This document shows, one piece after another, positions 1 through 7,488 of a stretch of DNA of 17,518 nucleotides. The DNA comes from Acidimicrobiia bacterium (GTDB taxonomy: Bacteria > Actinomycetota > Acidimicrobiia > IMCC26256 > PALSA-555): contig JALHSW010000062.1 of assembly GCA_022865365.1 (NCBI GenBank), positions 1-17,518 of the forward strand, given 5' to 3'. Each line of letters starts with the position of its first letter. Within the stretch, counting starts at the first letter, position 1. A model generated the notes under the pieces. It worked only from the letters and a program-made list of their open reading frames with translations, was not told the DNA's origin and ran no database searches. Position numbers and translations under genes: made by a program.

Positions 1-464
1 CCGCCGAAGCAGGAGCGCGCGTCATCCGGTACCCCGTCGACAAGGACGCCACCGACCTCGAGCTCGCACTCGATGTCGCGGCCGCCCGAGGCGTCGCCCG
101 CATCACGGTCGTCGGCGGCTACGGAGGCCGACTCGACCACTACCTCGCGAACGCCCTGCTCCTGGGGTCGGCCCGCTTCGCCGACATCGAGATCGACGGG
201 TGGTTCGGCGACGCCCACGTGATCGTCGTCCGGCGCCACGCTCGCCTCGTCGGTCGCGCCGGCTCATTGGTCACCCTGCTGGCGACCAACGGCCCGGCAC
301 GGGGTGTCACCACCACGGGCTTGCGCTACCCCTTGCACGAAGCGGTCCTGCTCCCCGGCTCGACGCTCGGCGTGAGCAACGAGCTCGTCGGTACCGACGC
401 GGAAGTCTCGGTGAGCGGCGGCACGGTCCTCAGCATCCAACCCGATGCCCTCGGAGAGGCCTGA
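1..464 (+). CDS. thiN: thiamine pyrophosphokinase, C-terminal part (5' end outside window)
   Basis: This is the 3' part of a thiamine pyrophosphokinase, the cytoplasmic enzyme that transfers pyrophosphate from ATP to thiamine to give thiamine diphosphate. The reading frame enters the window open (first full codon at 3) and ends with TGA at 462-464, giving about 153 visible residues. The family signature YPVDKDATDLELAL is near the visible start and VVGGYGGRLDHYLAN follows; both belong to the nucleotide- and thiamine-binding core. The rest is the C-terminal beta-rich thiamine-binding domain (VTTTGLRYPL, GVSNEL). The nucleotide-binding N-terminus is missing only because of the window edge. It overlaps the next gene (thiB) by about 20 nt, so salvage kinase and importer are co-transcribed. 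No TPP riboswitch is visible, but the operon start lies outside. Confidence 0.93.
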   Translation, partial: AEAGARVIRYPVDKDATDLELALDVAAARGVARITVVGGYGGRLDHYLANALLLGSARFADIEIDGWFGDAHVIVVRRHARLVGRAGSLVTLLATNGPARGVTTTGLRYPLHEAVLLPGSTLGVSNELVGTDAEVSVSGGTVLSIQPDALGEA

Positions 465-1518
465 CGTGCGGCGCCGCGGGTTCTCGATCCTCTGCTGCGC
501 CCTCGTGACCGCGACCTCCTTGGCCGGCGCACCGGCCGCCGGTGCCCGCGACGACGTGACGCTCACGCTCGTCACCCACGACTCGTTCGCGATCTCGAAG
601 TCGGTCCTGCGCTCCTTCACGCGCGAGACGGGCATCAAGGTTCGGGTACTGCCGTCGGGCGACGCCGGCGCCGCGCTGAACCAGGCGATCCTCACGAAGG
701 ACGCTCCGCTCGGTGACCTGCTCTTCGGCGTCGACAACACCTTTCTCTCGAGAGCACTCGACGAGGGGGTGTTCGAGCGCTACCGGTCGCCCGAGCTCAC
801 CCGGGTCCCGGCGGCCTATCGGATCGACACGACCCACCACGTGACGCCGGTCGACCACGGCGACGTGTGCATCAACGACGACACGGCCTGGTTCGCCGAG
901 CACGGCCTTGCGGTGCCCCGGACGCTCGACGACCTCACGAAGCCCGCATACAAGGGCCGCCTCGTCGTGGAGAACCCGGCGACGTCGTCGCCCGGCCTCG
1001 CGTTCCTCCTCGCGACCGTCGACCGGTACGGCGAGGACGGCTGGCGCGCGTACTGGGAACGGCTGCGGGCGAACGACGTCAAGGTGGTGAGCGGCTGGGA
1101 GCAGGCCTACAACGGGGAGTTCAGCGCCGGCGAAGGCGGTGGCGACCGCCCCCTGGTCGTCTCCTACGCGTCGAGCCCTGCTGCGGCGGTGTACTTCTCG
1201 GACCCCCGGCCCACGGAGGCCCCGGTCGGCACCGTGCTCGACACGTGCTTCCGCCAAGTCGAGGTCGTGGGGATCCTCCGGGGGACCGAGCACCCTCGTG
1301 CGGCGCGCCGACTCGTCGACTTCATGCTCTCGCGCCGATTCCAGGAAGACGTGCCGCTCCAGATGTTCGTCTTCCCGGTCCGCGACGACGCTCGGCTCCC
1401 TGCCGTGTTCACCAGGTTCGCCGACGTCCCAACCGACCCCGCAAGCCTGGCCCCGAGCGTCATCGGCGCACACCGCGAGCAGTGGATCGACGAGTGGACC
1501 GACACCGTCCTGCGCTGA
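445..1518 (+). CDS. thiB: thiamine ABC transporter substrate-binding protein
   Basis: This 357-residue secreted binding protein captures thiamine (possibly also its phosphates) for the ThiPQ importer. The N-terminus has arginines, a hydrophobic stretch and a probable signal peptidase I site near AAGA-RDD, so the mature protein starts around residue 36. There is no convincing lipobox. Family landmarks are THDSFAISKSVLRSF at the mature start, GDAGAALNQAILTKD, LLFGVDNTFLSRALDEGVFE, PVDHGDVCINDD, SSPGLAFLLATVDRYGEDGW, VSGWEQAYNGEFS and VSYASSPAAAVYF. These fit thiamine-binding proteins of the TbpA/ThiB group better than iron or spermidine binders. The ATG at 445 overlaps the end of thiN; a GTG at 466 would remove seven residues, keep the signal peptide and start just after the thiN stop, so it is an equally reasonable start. 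Confidence 0.93.
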   Translation: MPSERPDVRRRGFSILCCALVTATSLAGAPAAGARDDVTLTLVTHDSFAISKSVLRSFTRETGIKVRVLPSGDAGAALNQAILTKDAPLGDLLFGVDNTFLSRALDEGVFERYRSPELTRVPAAYRIDTTHHVTPVDHGDVCINDDTAWFAEHGLAVPRTLDDLTKPAYKGRLVVENPATSSPGLAFLLATVDRYGEDGWRAYWERLRANDVKVVSGWEQAYNGEFSAGEGGGDRPLVVSYASSPAAAVYFSDPRPTEAPVGTVLDTCFRQVEVVGILRGTEHPRAARRLVDFMLSRRFQEDVPLQMFVFPVRDDARLPAVFTRFADVPTDPASLAPSVIGAHREQWIDEWTDTVLR

Positions 1519-3134
1519 CCCATCCGGTCCGTTCGGTCCGCCCGCTGCGCCCGGTCCGCTGGATCCTCGTCGCCGTGCCGGTTGCCTTCCTCGTCGCGTT
1601 CTTCGCGTACCCCGTCGCCACGATCCTCGGACGGGGGCTCTGGCCCGACGGCCATCTCGACCTCTCGCCGCTGGTCGACGTCGCCGGCAACGCTGCGCTG
1701 CGCGACGTCGCGTGGTTCACGGTGTGGCAGGCGGCGCTCTCGACGATGCTCGCGCTGGCGGTGGGACTCCCGGGCGCGTTTGTGCTCGCGCGCTACCGCT
1801 TCCCCGGCCGCTCGCTCGTCCGGGCGCTCATCGTGGTCCCGTTCGTGCTCCCCACGATCGTCGTCGCGTCGGCGTTCCTCGCGCTCGGCGTCGAACCCTC
1901 GCTCGGGGCGATTCTCCTCGCGCACGTCTTCTTCAACTACGCGGTGGTCGTCCGCACCGTTGGCGGGCTCTGGGCCCATCTCGATCCGCAGCAGGAAGAA
2001 GCGGCGCGCGTGCTCGGGGCATCTCGCCTGCGAGCCTTCACCAGGGTCACGCTCCCGGCACTGCGCCCCGCGATCCTCGCGGCTGCGTCGATCACCTTCC
2101 TCTTCACGTTCACGTCCTTTGGTGTGATCCTCGTCCTGGGCGGCCCGACCCGCGCCACCCTCGAGACCGAGATCTACCGACAGACCGCGCAGCTCCTCGA
2201 TCTGCGCACGGCGGCCGCCCTGTCGATCTTGCAGCTCGTCGCCGTCGTCGTGCTGCTCGTCGCGACCGGCCGCTTCCAGGGTCGTCGAGCCGTCGCCCTC
2301 GGGTTGCGCGCCGCCGCCGTCACGACGCGATCCGTGCGCTCGGTCGGTGAACGCGCGCTCCTCGGCGCAAACCTCGCCCTGATGCTCGCCCTCCTCGGGG
2401 TCCCGATGGCCGTGCTCGTCGCACGATCCTTCGCGACGGAGAACGGGCCCGGCTTCGGCTTCTACCGCGCCCTCGGCGAGCTCCGGTCGGACAGCGTGCT
2501 CTTCGTCCCTCCGGCCGATGCGGTCGTGAACTCCCTGCTCTTCGCCACCGTCGCGACCGCGATCGCGCTGGTGGTCGGCGGGCTCGCCGCGTTCGCCGTG
2601 GTCCGGCACCGAAGGGGTCGAGCGCTCGAAGCCGCGCTCGCGCTCCCGCTCGGGATCTCTGCCGTGACCGTCGGGTTCGGGTTCCTCATCGCACTCGACG
2701 AACCTCCCCTCGACCTCCGGACCTCGTGGATCATCGTGCCGATCGCGCACGCGCTGATCGCAATCCCGTTCGTCGTCTGGCTCGTCACGCCCCTCCTGGG
2801 CTCCATCGACCCGCGCCTGCGCGAGGCCGCCGCGGTGCTCGGGGCATCACCACGCCGAGTATGGCGAGAGGTCGACCTCCCGATCGTCGGACGGGCGTTC
2901 GCCATCGCAGCCGGCTTCGCCTTTGCGATCTCCCTCGGCGAGTTCGGCGCCACCCTCTTCATCGCGCGGCCCGATCGCCCCACCCTGCCGGTCGTGATCT
3001 ATCGGCTGCTCGGACAGCCCGGCGCCCAGAACTTCGGCGCCGCCATGGCCGCGAGCACGATCCTCATGGCGCTGACCGTCGTTGCGATCCTCACCGCCGA
3101 ACGCGCCCGCGTCGGCGACATCGGCACCTTCTGA
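1494..3134 (+). CDS. thiP: thiamine ABC transporter permease, fused two-unit type
   Basis: This inner-membrane permease forms the thiamine channel and couples to ThiQ. It contains two tandem binding-protein-dependent permease units in one chain, as in ThiP and FbpB. Each unit ends in an EAA coupling loop: EEAARVLGASRLRAF at about residues 168-182 and REAAAVLGASPRRVW at about 443-457. With the start chosen here it has about 546 residues, close to E. coli ThiP (536). The start is uncertain. GTG 1494 overlaps the thiB end by 25 nt and keeps an Arg-rich tail before TM1 (WILVAVPVAFLVAFFAYPVA). CTG 1515 would form a CTGA overlap with the thiB stop. GTG 1575 cuts off the front of TM1. None has a good Shine-Dalgarno sequence, which suggests translational coupling. 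The open frame upstream of 1494 is a shadow of thiB. Confidence 0.9.
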   Translation: MDRHRPALTHPVRSVRPLRPVRWILVAVPVAFLVAFFAYPVATILGRGLWPDGHLDLSPLVDVAGNAALRDVAWFTVWQAALSTMLALAVGLPGAFVLARYRFPGRSLVRALIVVPFVLPTIVVASAFLALGVEPSLGAILLAHVFFNYAVVVRTVGGLWAHLDPQQEEAARVLGASRLRAFTRVTLPALRPAILAAASITFLFTFTSFGVILVLGGPTRATLETEIYRQTAQLLDLRTAAALSILQLVAVVVLLVATGRFQGRRAVALGLRAAAVTTRSVRSVGERALLGANLALMLALLGVPMAVLVARSFATENGPGFGFYRALGELRSDSVLFVPPADAVVNSLLFATVATAIALVVGGLAAFAVVRHRRGRALEAALALPLGISAVTVGFGFLIALDEPPLDLRTSWIIVPIAHALIAIPFVVWLVTPLLGSIDPRLREAAAVLGASPRRVWREVDLPIVGRAFAIAAGFAFAISLGEFGATLFIARPDRPTLPVVIYRLLGQPGAQNFGAAMAASTILMALTVVAILTAERARVGDIGTF

Positions 3135-3142
3135 GGCCCGAG

Positions 3143-4108
3143 ATGCTCACGATCGAAGACCTGACCGTCGGCTACGGAGAGCACACTGCCCTTGACGGCA
3201 TCGATCTCACCGTCGGCGACGACGAGATCGTGTGCGTGCTCGGCCCGAGCGGCAGCGGCAAGTCGACGCTGCTGCGCGCCATCGCGGGCCTCGAGTCGCC
3301 CACAGCAGGCCAGATCCGTCGCGACGGGGCCGACCTCGCCGGAGTCCCGACGCATCACCGCCGGCTCGGCCTCATGTTCCAGGACCACGCGCTGTTTCCC
3401 CACCGCGACGTCATCGGCAACGTCGTGTTCGGCCTCCGGATGCACGGCGTGAGCCGTTCGGAGGCCCGAGCGCGCGCGAGCACGACCCTCGCGCTCGTCG
3501 GACTTGCCGGCTACGAGCAGCGGGCGGTCCATGAGCTCTCGGGCGGCGAGCAGCAGCGGGTCGCCCTCGCTCGCGCCCTCGCGCCGGCCCCATCGCTGCT
3601 GATGCTCGATGAACCACTCGGGGCACTCGACCGGGCCCTGCGCGAGCACCTCGTCGACGAGCTCGGTGCGCTGTTCCGGACGCTCGGCCTGGCCGTGCTC
3701 CTCGTGACCCACGATCATGACGAGGCATTCGCGCTCGGTGATCGTGTCGCGATCCTCCAGGACGGCCGAATCGAGCAGATCGGGTCGCCGGTCGAGCTGT
3801 GGACCCGCCCGGCGACTGCCTTCGTCGCCGAATTCCTCGGCTGGAACGTGACGCGCGCGCTGGCGCCGGGGCTTGCCGCCGTGCGACCCGACGCGCTTCG
3901 CCTCGGAACAGGCAACGGTCGACCGGCGCCAGTCGTGGTGGGGCAGGTCGCGAGGCAGACGTTCCGCCGCGACCACTGGCGGATCCAGGTCGAGCTGGCC
4001 GACGGCACCGCGCTCGATGTCGAGCTGCGCGACACCCGCCCGCCCGACGTCGGTACGACCGTCGAGGTGATCGTCGACCCCGCTGACGTCATCGCGCTCC
4101 CCGACTGA
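3143..4108 (+). CDS. thiQ: thiamine ABC transporter ATP-binding protein
   Basis: This 321-residue cytoplasmic ATPase drives thiamine import with ThiP and ThiB. Visible motifs are Walker A GPSGSGKST (residues 34-42), the Q-loop region LMFQDHALFPH (77-87), signature LSGGEQQR (132-139), Walker B LLMLDEP (152-158), D-loop GALD and the switch histidine in VTHDHDEA (H190). After the ATPase, residues about 245-320 form a TOBE/MOI-like C-terminal domain, so the protein is longer than E. coli ThiQ (about 230 residues) and resembles FbpC/PotA in layout. The ATG lies 8 nt after the thiP stop with a GAGG ribosome binding site at 3133-3136 overlapping that stop. Substrate assignment rests on the neighbouring thiB and thiN rather than on the ATPase itself. 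Confidence 0.9.
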   Translation: MLTIEDLTVGYGEHTALDGIDLTVGDDEIVCVLGPSGSGKSTLLRAIAGLESPTAGQIRRDGADLAGVPTHHRRLGLMFQDHALFPHRDVIGNVVFGLRMHGVSRSEARARASTTLALVGLAGYEQRAVHELSGGEQQRVALARALAPAPSLLMLDEPLGALDRALREHLVDELGALFRTLGLAVLLVTHDHDEAFALGDRVAILQDGRIEQIGSPVELWTRPATAFVAEFLGWNVTRALAPGLAAVRPDALRLGTGNGRPAPVVVGQVARQTFRRDHWRIQVELADGTALDVELRDTRPPDVGTTVEVIVDPADVIALPD

Positions 4109-4122
4109 GCCGGCCAGATCGA

Positions 4123-4136
4123 GCCGGGCGCCCGGC
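4123..4136. repeat. GC-rich perfect palindrome downstream of thiQ
   Basis: GCCGGGCGCCCGGC is a perfect 14-bp palindrome starting 14 nt after the thiQ stop. It could fold as a short stem that helps end the thiamine operon transcript, but there is no T-run after it and no real loop, so a terminator role is weak. The rest of the 113-bp gap before the response regulator holds only the -10 box listed separately. Confidence 0.25.
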
Positions 4137-4209
4137 CGCCGCGCCCAAGCGGGGCCCCACCTGCACCGAATCCGCACATCTTGGGCAGGACACCCCGACA
4201 ATCGCTCCG

Positions 4210-4215
4210 TACCAT
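4210..4215 (+). promoter_or_regulatory. candidate -10 box (TACCAT) for a leaderless response-regulator transcript
   Basis: TACCAT fits the actinobacterial TANNNT -10 pattern and is followed by exactly six bases and then the GTG start at 4222. Transcription would therefore begin at or within a base of the start codon, giving a leaderless mRNA. This agrees with the lack of a Shine-Dalgarno sequence before 4222. No clear -35 element is visible. Confidence 0.45.
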
Positions 4216-4221
4216 GGCCTT

Positions 4222-4947
4222 GTGCCAGTGGAAGCCCTCGTCCCGCCCAACGTCGCGCCCATACGGACGCGCACCGTCCTCGTCATCGAGGACGAGGCCA
4301 CCATCGCCCAGGCCGTCGCCGTTCGCCTCCGCAGCGAGGGGTTCACGGTCGAGGTCGCCAACGACGGGCCCGGCGGCGTCGAAGCCTGCGCACGATTGCA
4401 TCCTGACGTCGTCGTCCTCGACCTCATGCTCCCGGGCCTCGACGGCCTCGAGGTATGCCGTCGCATCCAGCGCGACCGTCCGGTTCCCGTCCTGATGCTG
4501 ACGGCGCGCGACTCCGAGACCGACCTCGTCGTGGGCCTTGCGGTCGGTGCCGACGACTACCTCACGAAACCGTTCAGCGCTCGCGAGCTGGTGGCTCGCG
4601 TGCACGCGCTGCTTCGTCGCGTCGAACGCACCCCCGATCGCGCCGCCGGCGTCCCGCTGCGCCTCGGCTCCGTCGAGCTCGACCTCGCGTCGCGCGTCGT
4701 GCACGTCGGATCCGCGATCGTGCACCTCACCCCGACCGAGTTCGACCTACTGGCATTCCTCGCGAAGCGCCCTGGGCGCGTGTTCACCCGCGACCAGCTC
4801 CTCGGCGACGTTTGGGGCTATCGCGTCGGCGCCGGAGGACGCACCGTCGACTCGCACGTTCGGGCGCTGCGGCGCAAGCTCGGGACCGAAGTCATCCGCA
4901 CCGTGCACGGCATCGGGTACGCGGCCGGGTCGGACGAGCACTCGTGA
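4222..4947 (+). CDS. OmpR/PhoB-family response regulator
   Basis: This 241-residue DNA-binding response regulator is the output half of a two-component system with the kinase that follows. The receiver domain (about 18-132) has the acidic pair E23/D24 (VLVIEDE), phospho-acceptor D67 (VVVLDLMLPGLDGLEV), T94 (LMLTARD) and K116 (YLTKPFSA). A winged-helix OmpR-type domain follows (about 145-236) with LTPTEFDLLAFLAKRPGRVFTRDQLL and DSHVRALRRKLG, ending in HGIGYAAG. The start is a GTG, preceded by a leaderless-type -10 box; a second GTG two codons later (4228) is possible. The stop overlaps the kinase start as GTGA. The targets cannot be read from sequence. Confidence 0.93.
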   Translation: MPVEALVPPNVAPIRTRTVLVIEDEATIAQAVAVRLRSEGFTVEVANDGPGGVEACARLHPDVVVLDLMLPGLDGLEVCRRIQRDRPVPVLMLTARDSETDLVVGLAVGADDYLTKPFSARELVARVHALLRRVERTPDRAAGVPLRLGSVELDLASRVVHVGSAIVHLTPTEFDLLAFLAKRPGRVFTRDQLLGDVWGYRVGAGGRTVDSHVRALRRKLGTEVIRTVHGIGYAAGSDEHS

Positions 4948-6020
4948 CCCGCCACCTCCCGGAGCTCGAGCATTTGCGCGACCTCGACGTGCGCCGTCCG
5001 CTCGATCCCCTGCCGTCGATCAAGCTCAAGCTCGGCGCGCTCCTTGCCGTTGCGGTCGCCGTCACCATCCTCGTGTTCTGGCTCGGCATCAAGGTGGGCA
5101 TCTGGCCGTCGGTGAGCGGTGTGCTGGCCGGTGTCACGGCCATGGGCTTCGTCTGGTGGCTCTCGCGTGGGGTCACCAGCCCGTTGCGCGAGATGGTGGC
5201 CGCGGCCGACGCCATGGCTCGCGGCGACTACAGCCGTCGGGTCACGACGACCTCCCACGACGAGGTCGGCGCCCTCGCCCGGGCCTTCAACGAGATGTCG
5301 GCCGAGCTCGCCGAGACCGACCGCGTGCGCCGCGACCTCGTGGCGAACGTCTCCCACGAGCTGCGTACCCCGATCGCGGCGCTCCAGGTCGCGCTCGAGA
5401 ACCTCGCCGACGGTGTTGCCGATCCCGAACCCGACACGTTCCGGACGATGCTCAGCCAGGTCGAGCGGCTCGGTCGCCTGGTGAAGCAGCTCCTCGACCT
5501 GTCGCGCCTCGAAGCCGGCACCGTACCGCTCGATCTCGCCGAGTTCCGCGTCGTGCCCCTCCTCGAGCACGCGGTGCGCGAGCAACGGCTCCACCAGCCG
5601 GGCATCGACGTAGCCGTCGACGTCGATCCAGTCGACCTGACCGCCGACGGCGACCCCGAGCGCGTGCACCAGGTGGTCGCGAACCTCCTCGAGAACGCAG
5701 TGCGCTACTCCCCGACTGGCGGCACCGTCGAGGTGCGCGCCCGTCGGCTCGACACCGGCGTGGTGATCGAGGTGCTCGACGAAGGCCCCGGGATCCCCGA
5801 AGCCGAACGCGCGCGGGTCTTCGATCGCTTCGAACGACTCGACCCGGCGCGCTCGTCGAGCGACGGCGGCGCAGGGCTCGGCCTGGCGATCGCACGCTGG
5901 ATCGTCGATCTGCACGGGGGCGACATCCACCCCGAGATGCGGGAGCCGCACGGCTGCCGCATGGTGCTCACACTTCCGGCGCACCTTCCGAACGCGACCA
6001 AAGAGAAGGAAACCAACTGA
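4944..6020 (+). CDS. sensor histidine kinase with minimal extracytoplasmic region
   Basis: This 358-residue membrane histidine kinase should phosphorylate the preceding regulator. After a cytoplasmic N-terminal tail of about 28 residues come TM1 (about 30-49), a loop of only about 8 residues (KVGIWPSV), TM2 (about 57-73), HAMP (about 75-127), a HisKA domain with H138 in VANVSHELRTPIAAL, and an ATPase domain with N-box NLLENAVRYSP (248-258), G1 DEGPGIP (279-285), F-box FDRFER and G2 GAGLGLAI (309-316). It has no periplasmic sensor domain, so it probably senses the membrane itself or a partner protein. The GTG start overlaps the regulator stop (GTGA) and the TGA stop overlaps the ribB ATG (TGATG), so the three genes are translationally coupled. 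Confidence 0.92.
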   Translation: MTRHLPELEHLRDLDVRRPLDPLPSIKLKLGALLAVAVAVTILVFWLGIKVGIWPSVSGVLAGVTAMGFVWWLSRGVTSPLREMVAAADAMARGDYSRRVTTTSHDEVGALARAFNEMSAELAETDRVRRDLVANVSHELRTPIAALQVALENLADGVADPEPDTFRTMLSQVERLGRLVKQLLDLSRLEAGTVPLDLAEFRVVPLLEHAVREQRLHQPGIDVAVDVDPVDLTADGDPERVHQVVANLLENAVRYSPTGGTVEVRARRLDTGVVIEVLDEGPGIPEAERARVFDRFERLDPARSSSDGGAGLGLAIARWIVDLHGGDIHPEMREPHGCRMVLTLPAHLPNATKEKETN

Positions 6021-6661
6021 TGGCGCTCACCACGATCGAAGAGGCACTGAAGCGGATCCGCCGCGGCGAGATGGTCCTCGTCGTCGACGACGAGGACCGC
6101 GAGAACGAAGGCGACCTCACGATGGCGGCATCGTGGGTCACGCCCGAGGCGGTGAACTTCATGATTCGCTGGGCGCGGGGGCTCGTGTGCATGCCCTGCG
6201 CTCCGTCGGTGCTGGACACGCTCGGTCTCGCGCCGATGGTCCCCCCGGACCAGGCCGGCTGCGACACGGCGTTCACCGTATCGATCGATCACCGCGATGC
6301 GGGCAGCGGCATCGGCGCGGCTGACCGTGCGCTCACGATCCGGCGCACGGCCGACCCCGACATGAAGCCGAGCGAGTTCAAGCAGCCGGGTCACGTGTTC
6401 CCGCTGCGCGCGCGTCCCGGCGGCACCCTCGAGCGTCGCGGTCATACGGAAGCGGCCGTCGACCTCGCGGTGCTCGCGGGACTCCCGCCCGTCGCGATGA
6501 TCTGTGAGGTCCTCGACCACGACGGCGCCCCCGCGCGCTTCGACGCGCTGGTGGAGTTCGCGGCCGATCACCGCATCGCGATCATCTCCGTGGAGCAGGT
6601 GGCCGAGCGCCGCAAGGCCGTCGTCACCGACGCACGCACCCCTGCGACGTTGGTGCTGTAG
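6020..6661 (+). CDS. ribB: 3,4-dihydroxy-2-butanone 4-phosphate synthase
   Basis: This enzyme converts ribulose 5-phosphate to 3,4-dihydroxy-2-butanone 4-phosphate plus formate, the precursor of the xylene ring carbons of riboflavin. At 213 residues it is the stand-alone RibB form, with no GTP cyclohydrolase II (RibA) domain. Catalytic and metal-site motifs are present: DDEDRENEGD (residues 23-32), GIGAADRALTI (97-107), RRGHTEAAVDLA (139-150, with H142 and E144) and AMICEVLDHDGAPAR (159-173, with E163). The ATG shares one base with the kinase stop (TGATG) and has a good ribosome binding site AGAGAAGGA at about 6002-6010. No other riboflavin gene and no FMN riboswitch is in the window. Its coupling to a two-component system is unusual. 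Confidence 0.94.
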   Translation: MALTTIEEALKRIRRGEMVLVVDDEDRENEGDLTMAASWVTPEAVNFMIRWARGLVCMPCAPSVLDTLGLAPMVPPDQAGCDTAFTVSIDHRDAGSGIGAADRALTIRRTADPDMKPSEFKQPGHVFPLRARPGGTLERRGHTEAAVDLAVLAGLPPVAMICEVLDHDGAPARFDALVEFAADHRIAIISVEQVAERRKAVVTDARTPATLVL

Positions 6662-6687
6662 GCCTACATCACGAGAGCAGGGACGCG

Positions 6688-7326
6688 TCACGCAAGCAGG
6701 GACAGGACGAGCCCGGCCTGGGCGAGGTGGTACGTCACCATGATGGCGACCCGGCCCCAAGGGCGTTCCTCGACAAAGCGAGTCTCGGCGATCAGCGAGT
6801 CGGACGCCACGAACAGCAGCGCCCCGAGGATCGCGAATGCGTTCCCACTCGCGATGGCGCTCGCGGCCATGGCACCGATCGCGCCCATGTAGGCCAACAC
6901 CGGCACGACGAGCTCGTCACGGCCGGTCCGGCGAAGCGCCCCGACGAAGCGCATGCACAGGGGCACGACGAGCACCGTCACCACAGCGGCGCCGATCGCG
7001 TAGTCGGCAAGTGAGCCCCCGTGGAGCGCGAACCCCACGGTGTAGAGCAGCTGGGCGACGAAGAACGAGCCGAGTCCCGCGACGAAGCGGTCTCTCGGGA
7101 GCATGAGGAACACGTCGCCGGCGAGCGAGGCGAGCAGCGCCAGGACGAACATGGTGCGGGTGTCGGAGTAGGCGGGATCGAGCGTCGCGGCGACGAGGGC
7201 GAGGGCGAGGGTGGCGCCCGGCTTGCAGAGGTACTCGAGGCGACGGAGGCCCTGCGCGACCGCCAGCCAGTCGAGCACCGCGAGCACCGCAGCGACTCCG
7301 AGCAGGATCCACGCGGTGGTCGTCAC
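6688..7326 (-). CDS. YhhN/TMEM86-family membrane protein, lysoplasmalogenase-like
   Basis: This 212-residue integral membrane protein has about eight predicted hydrophobic segments. Family landmarks are the early KPGATLAL segment, LLASLAGDVFLMLPRDRFVAGLGSFFVAQLLY, and GALLFVASDSLIAETRF near the C-terminus, which match the YhhN/TMEM86 group. Characterised members hydrolyse the vinyl ether bond of lysoplasmalogens; whether this one does so is inference. The start is GTG at 7324-7326, with a CAGGAT hexamer seven bases upstream that would allow leaderless transcription. It converges with ribB across a 26-bp gap that shows no terminator hairpin, and diverges from the BrkB-type gene upstream. Confidence 0.85.
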   Translation of the reverse strand: MTTTAWILLGVAAVLAVLDWLAVAQGLRRLEYLCKPGATLALALVAATLDPAYSDTRTMFVLALLASLAGDVFLMLPRDRFVAGLGSFFVAQLLYTVGFALHGGSLADYAIGAAVVTVLVVPLCMRFVGALRRTGRDELVVPVLAYMGAIGAMAASAIASGNAFAILGALLFVASDSLIAETRFVEERPWGRVAIMVTYHLAQAGLVLSLLA

Positions 7327-7418
7327 TCACCCGATCCTGCCCGTTGGCGCGGCGACAAGCGAGTCCGGCACCTCGGGGCGGGACATGGGAACCTGCACGG
7401 AAGCGGGAGGAGAGCACG

Positions 7419-7487
7419 ATGATGACGGCAGGCGGCTCGAACCTCGTCTCGTGCACACCGACGTCCGTGCAGACCGATCCCTGCTGA
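7419..7487 (+). CDS. possible 22-residue leader peptide before the BrkB-type gene
   Basis: An ATG at 7419 has one of the best ribosome binding sites in the window: GGAGGAG at 7406-7412, six bases upstream. It opens a 22-codon frame (begins MMTAGGSNLVSC, ends SVQTDPC) whose TGA at 7485-7487 is one base before the GTG start of the next gene. That GTG has no ribosome binding site of its own, so translation of the short frame probably feeds the downstream gene. A second reading is that a one-base indel separates this start from the next gene, in which case it would be an N-terminal extension. No known leader peptide is recognised. Confidence 0.4.
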   Translation: MMTAGGSNLVSCTPTSVQTDPC

Positions 7488-7488
7488 C

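Noticed and set aside
867..1493. Upstream extension of the thiP frame through thiB
   Set aside because: The translated extension is Arg/Pro-rich and motif-free, while thiB occupies the same DNA in another frame with strong family similarity.
1164..2750. Long minus-strand open frame (528 codons) opposite thiB/thiP
   Set aside because: Its product is a low-complexity Arg/Glu/Asp string without recognisable motifs, as expected for the antisense of high-GC coding sequence; thiB and thiP on the plus strand have full family motifs.
445..4108. Alternative reading of the ABC genes as an iron(III) or spermidine importer
   Set aside because: The ATPase and fused permease alone would allow it, but the binding protein has thiamine-type motifs and the operon carries thiamine pyrophosphokinase.
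4109..4221. TPP or FMN riboswitch near the vitamin genes
   Set aside because: The only gaps close to these genes are too short or lack conserved riboswitch cores; the start of the thiamine operon lies outside the window.
6657..6668. 12-bp perfect palindrome TGTAGGCCTACA across the ribB stop codon
   Set aside because: It has no loop for a hairpin, and several 12-bp palindromes are expected by chance in 17.5 kb.
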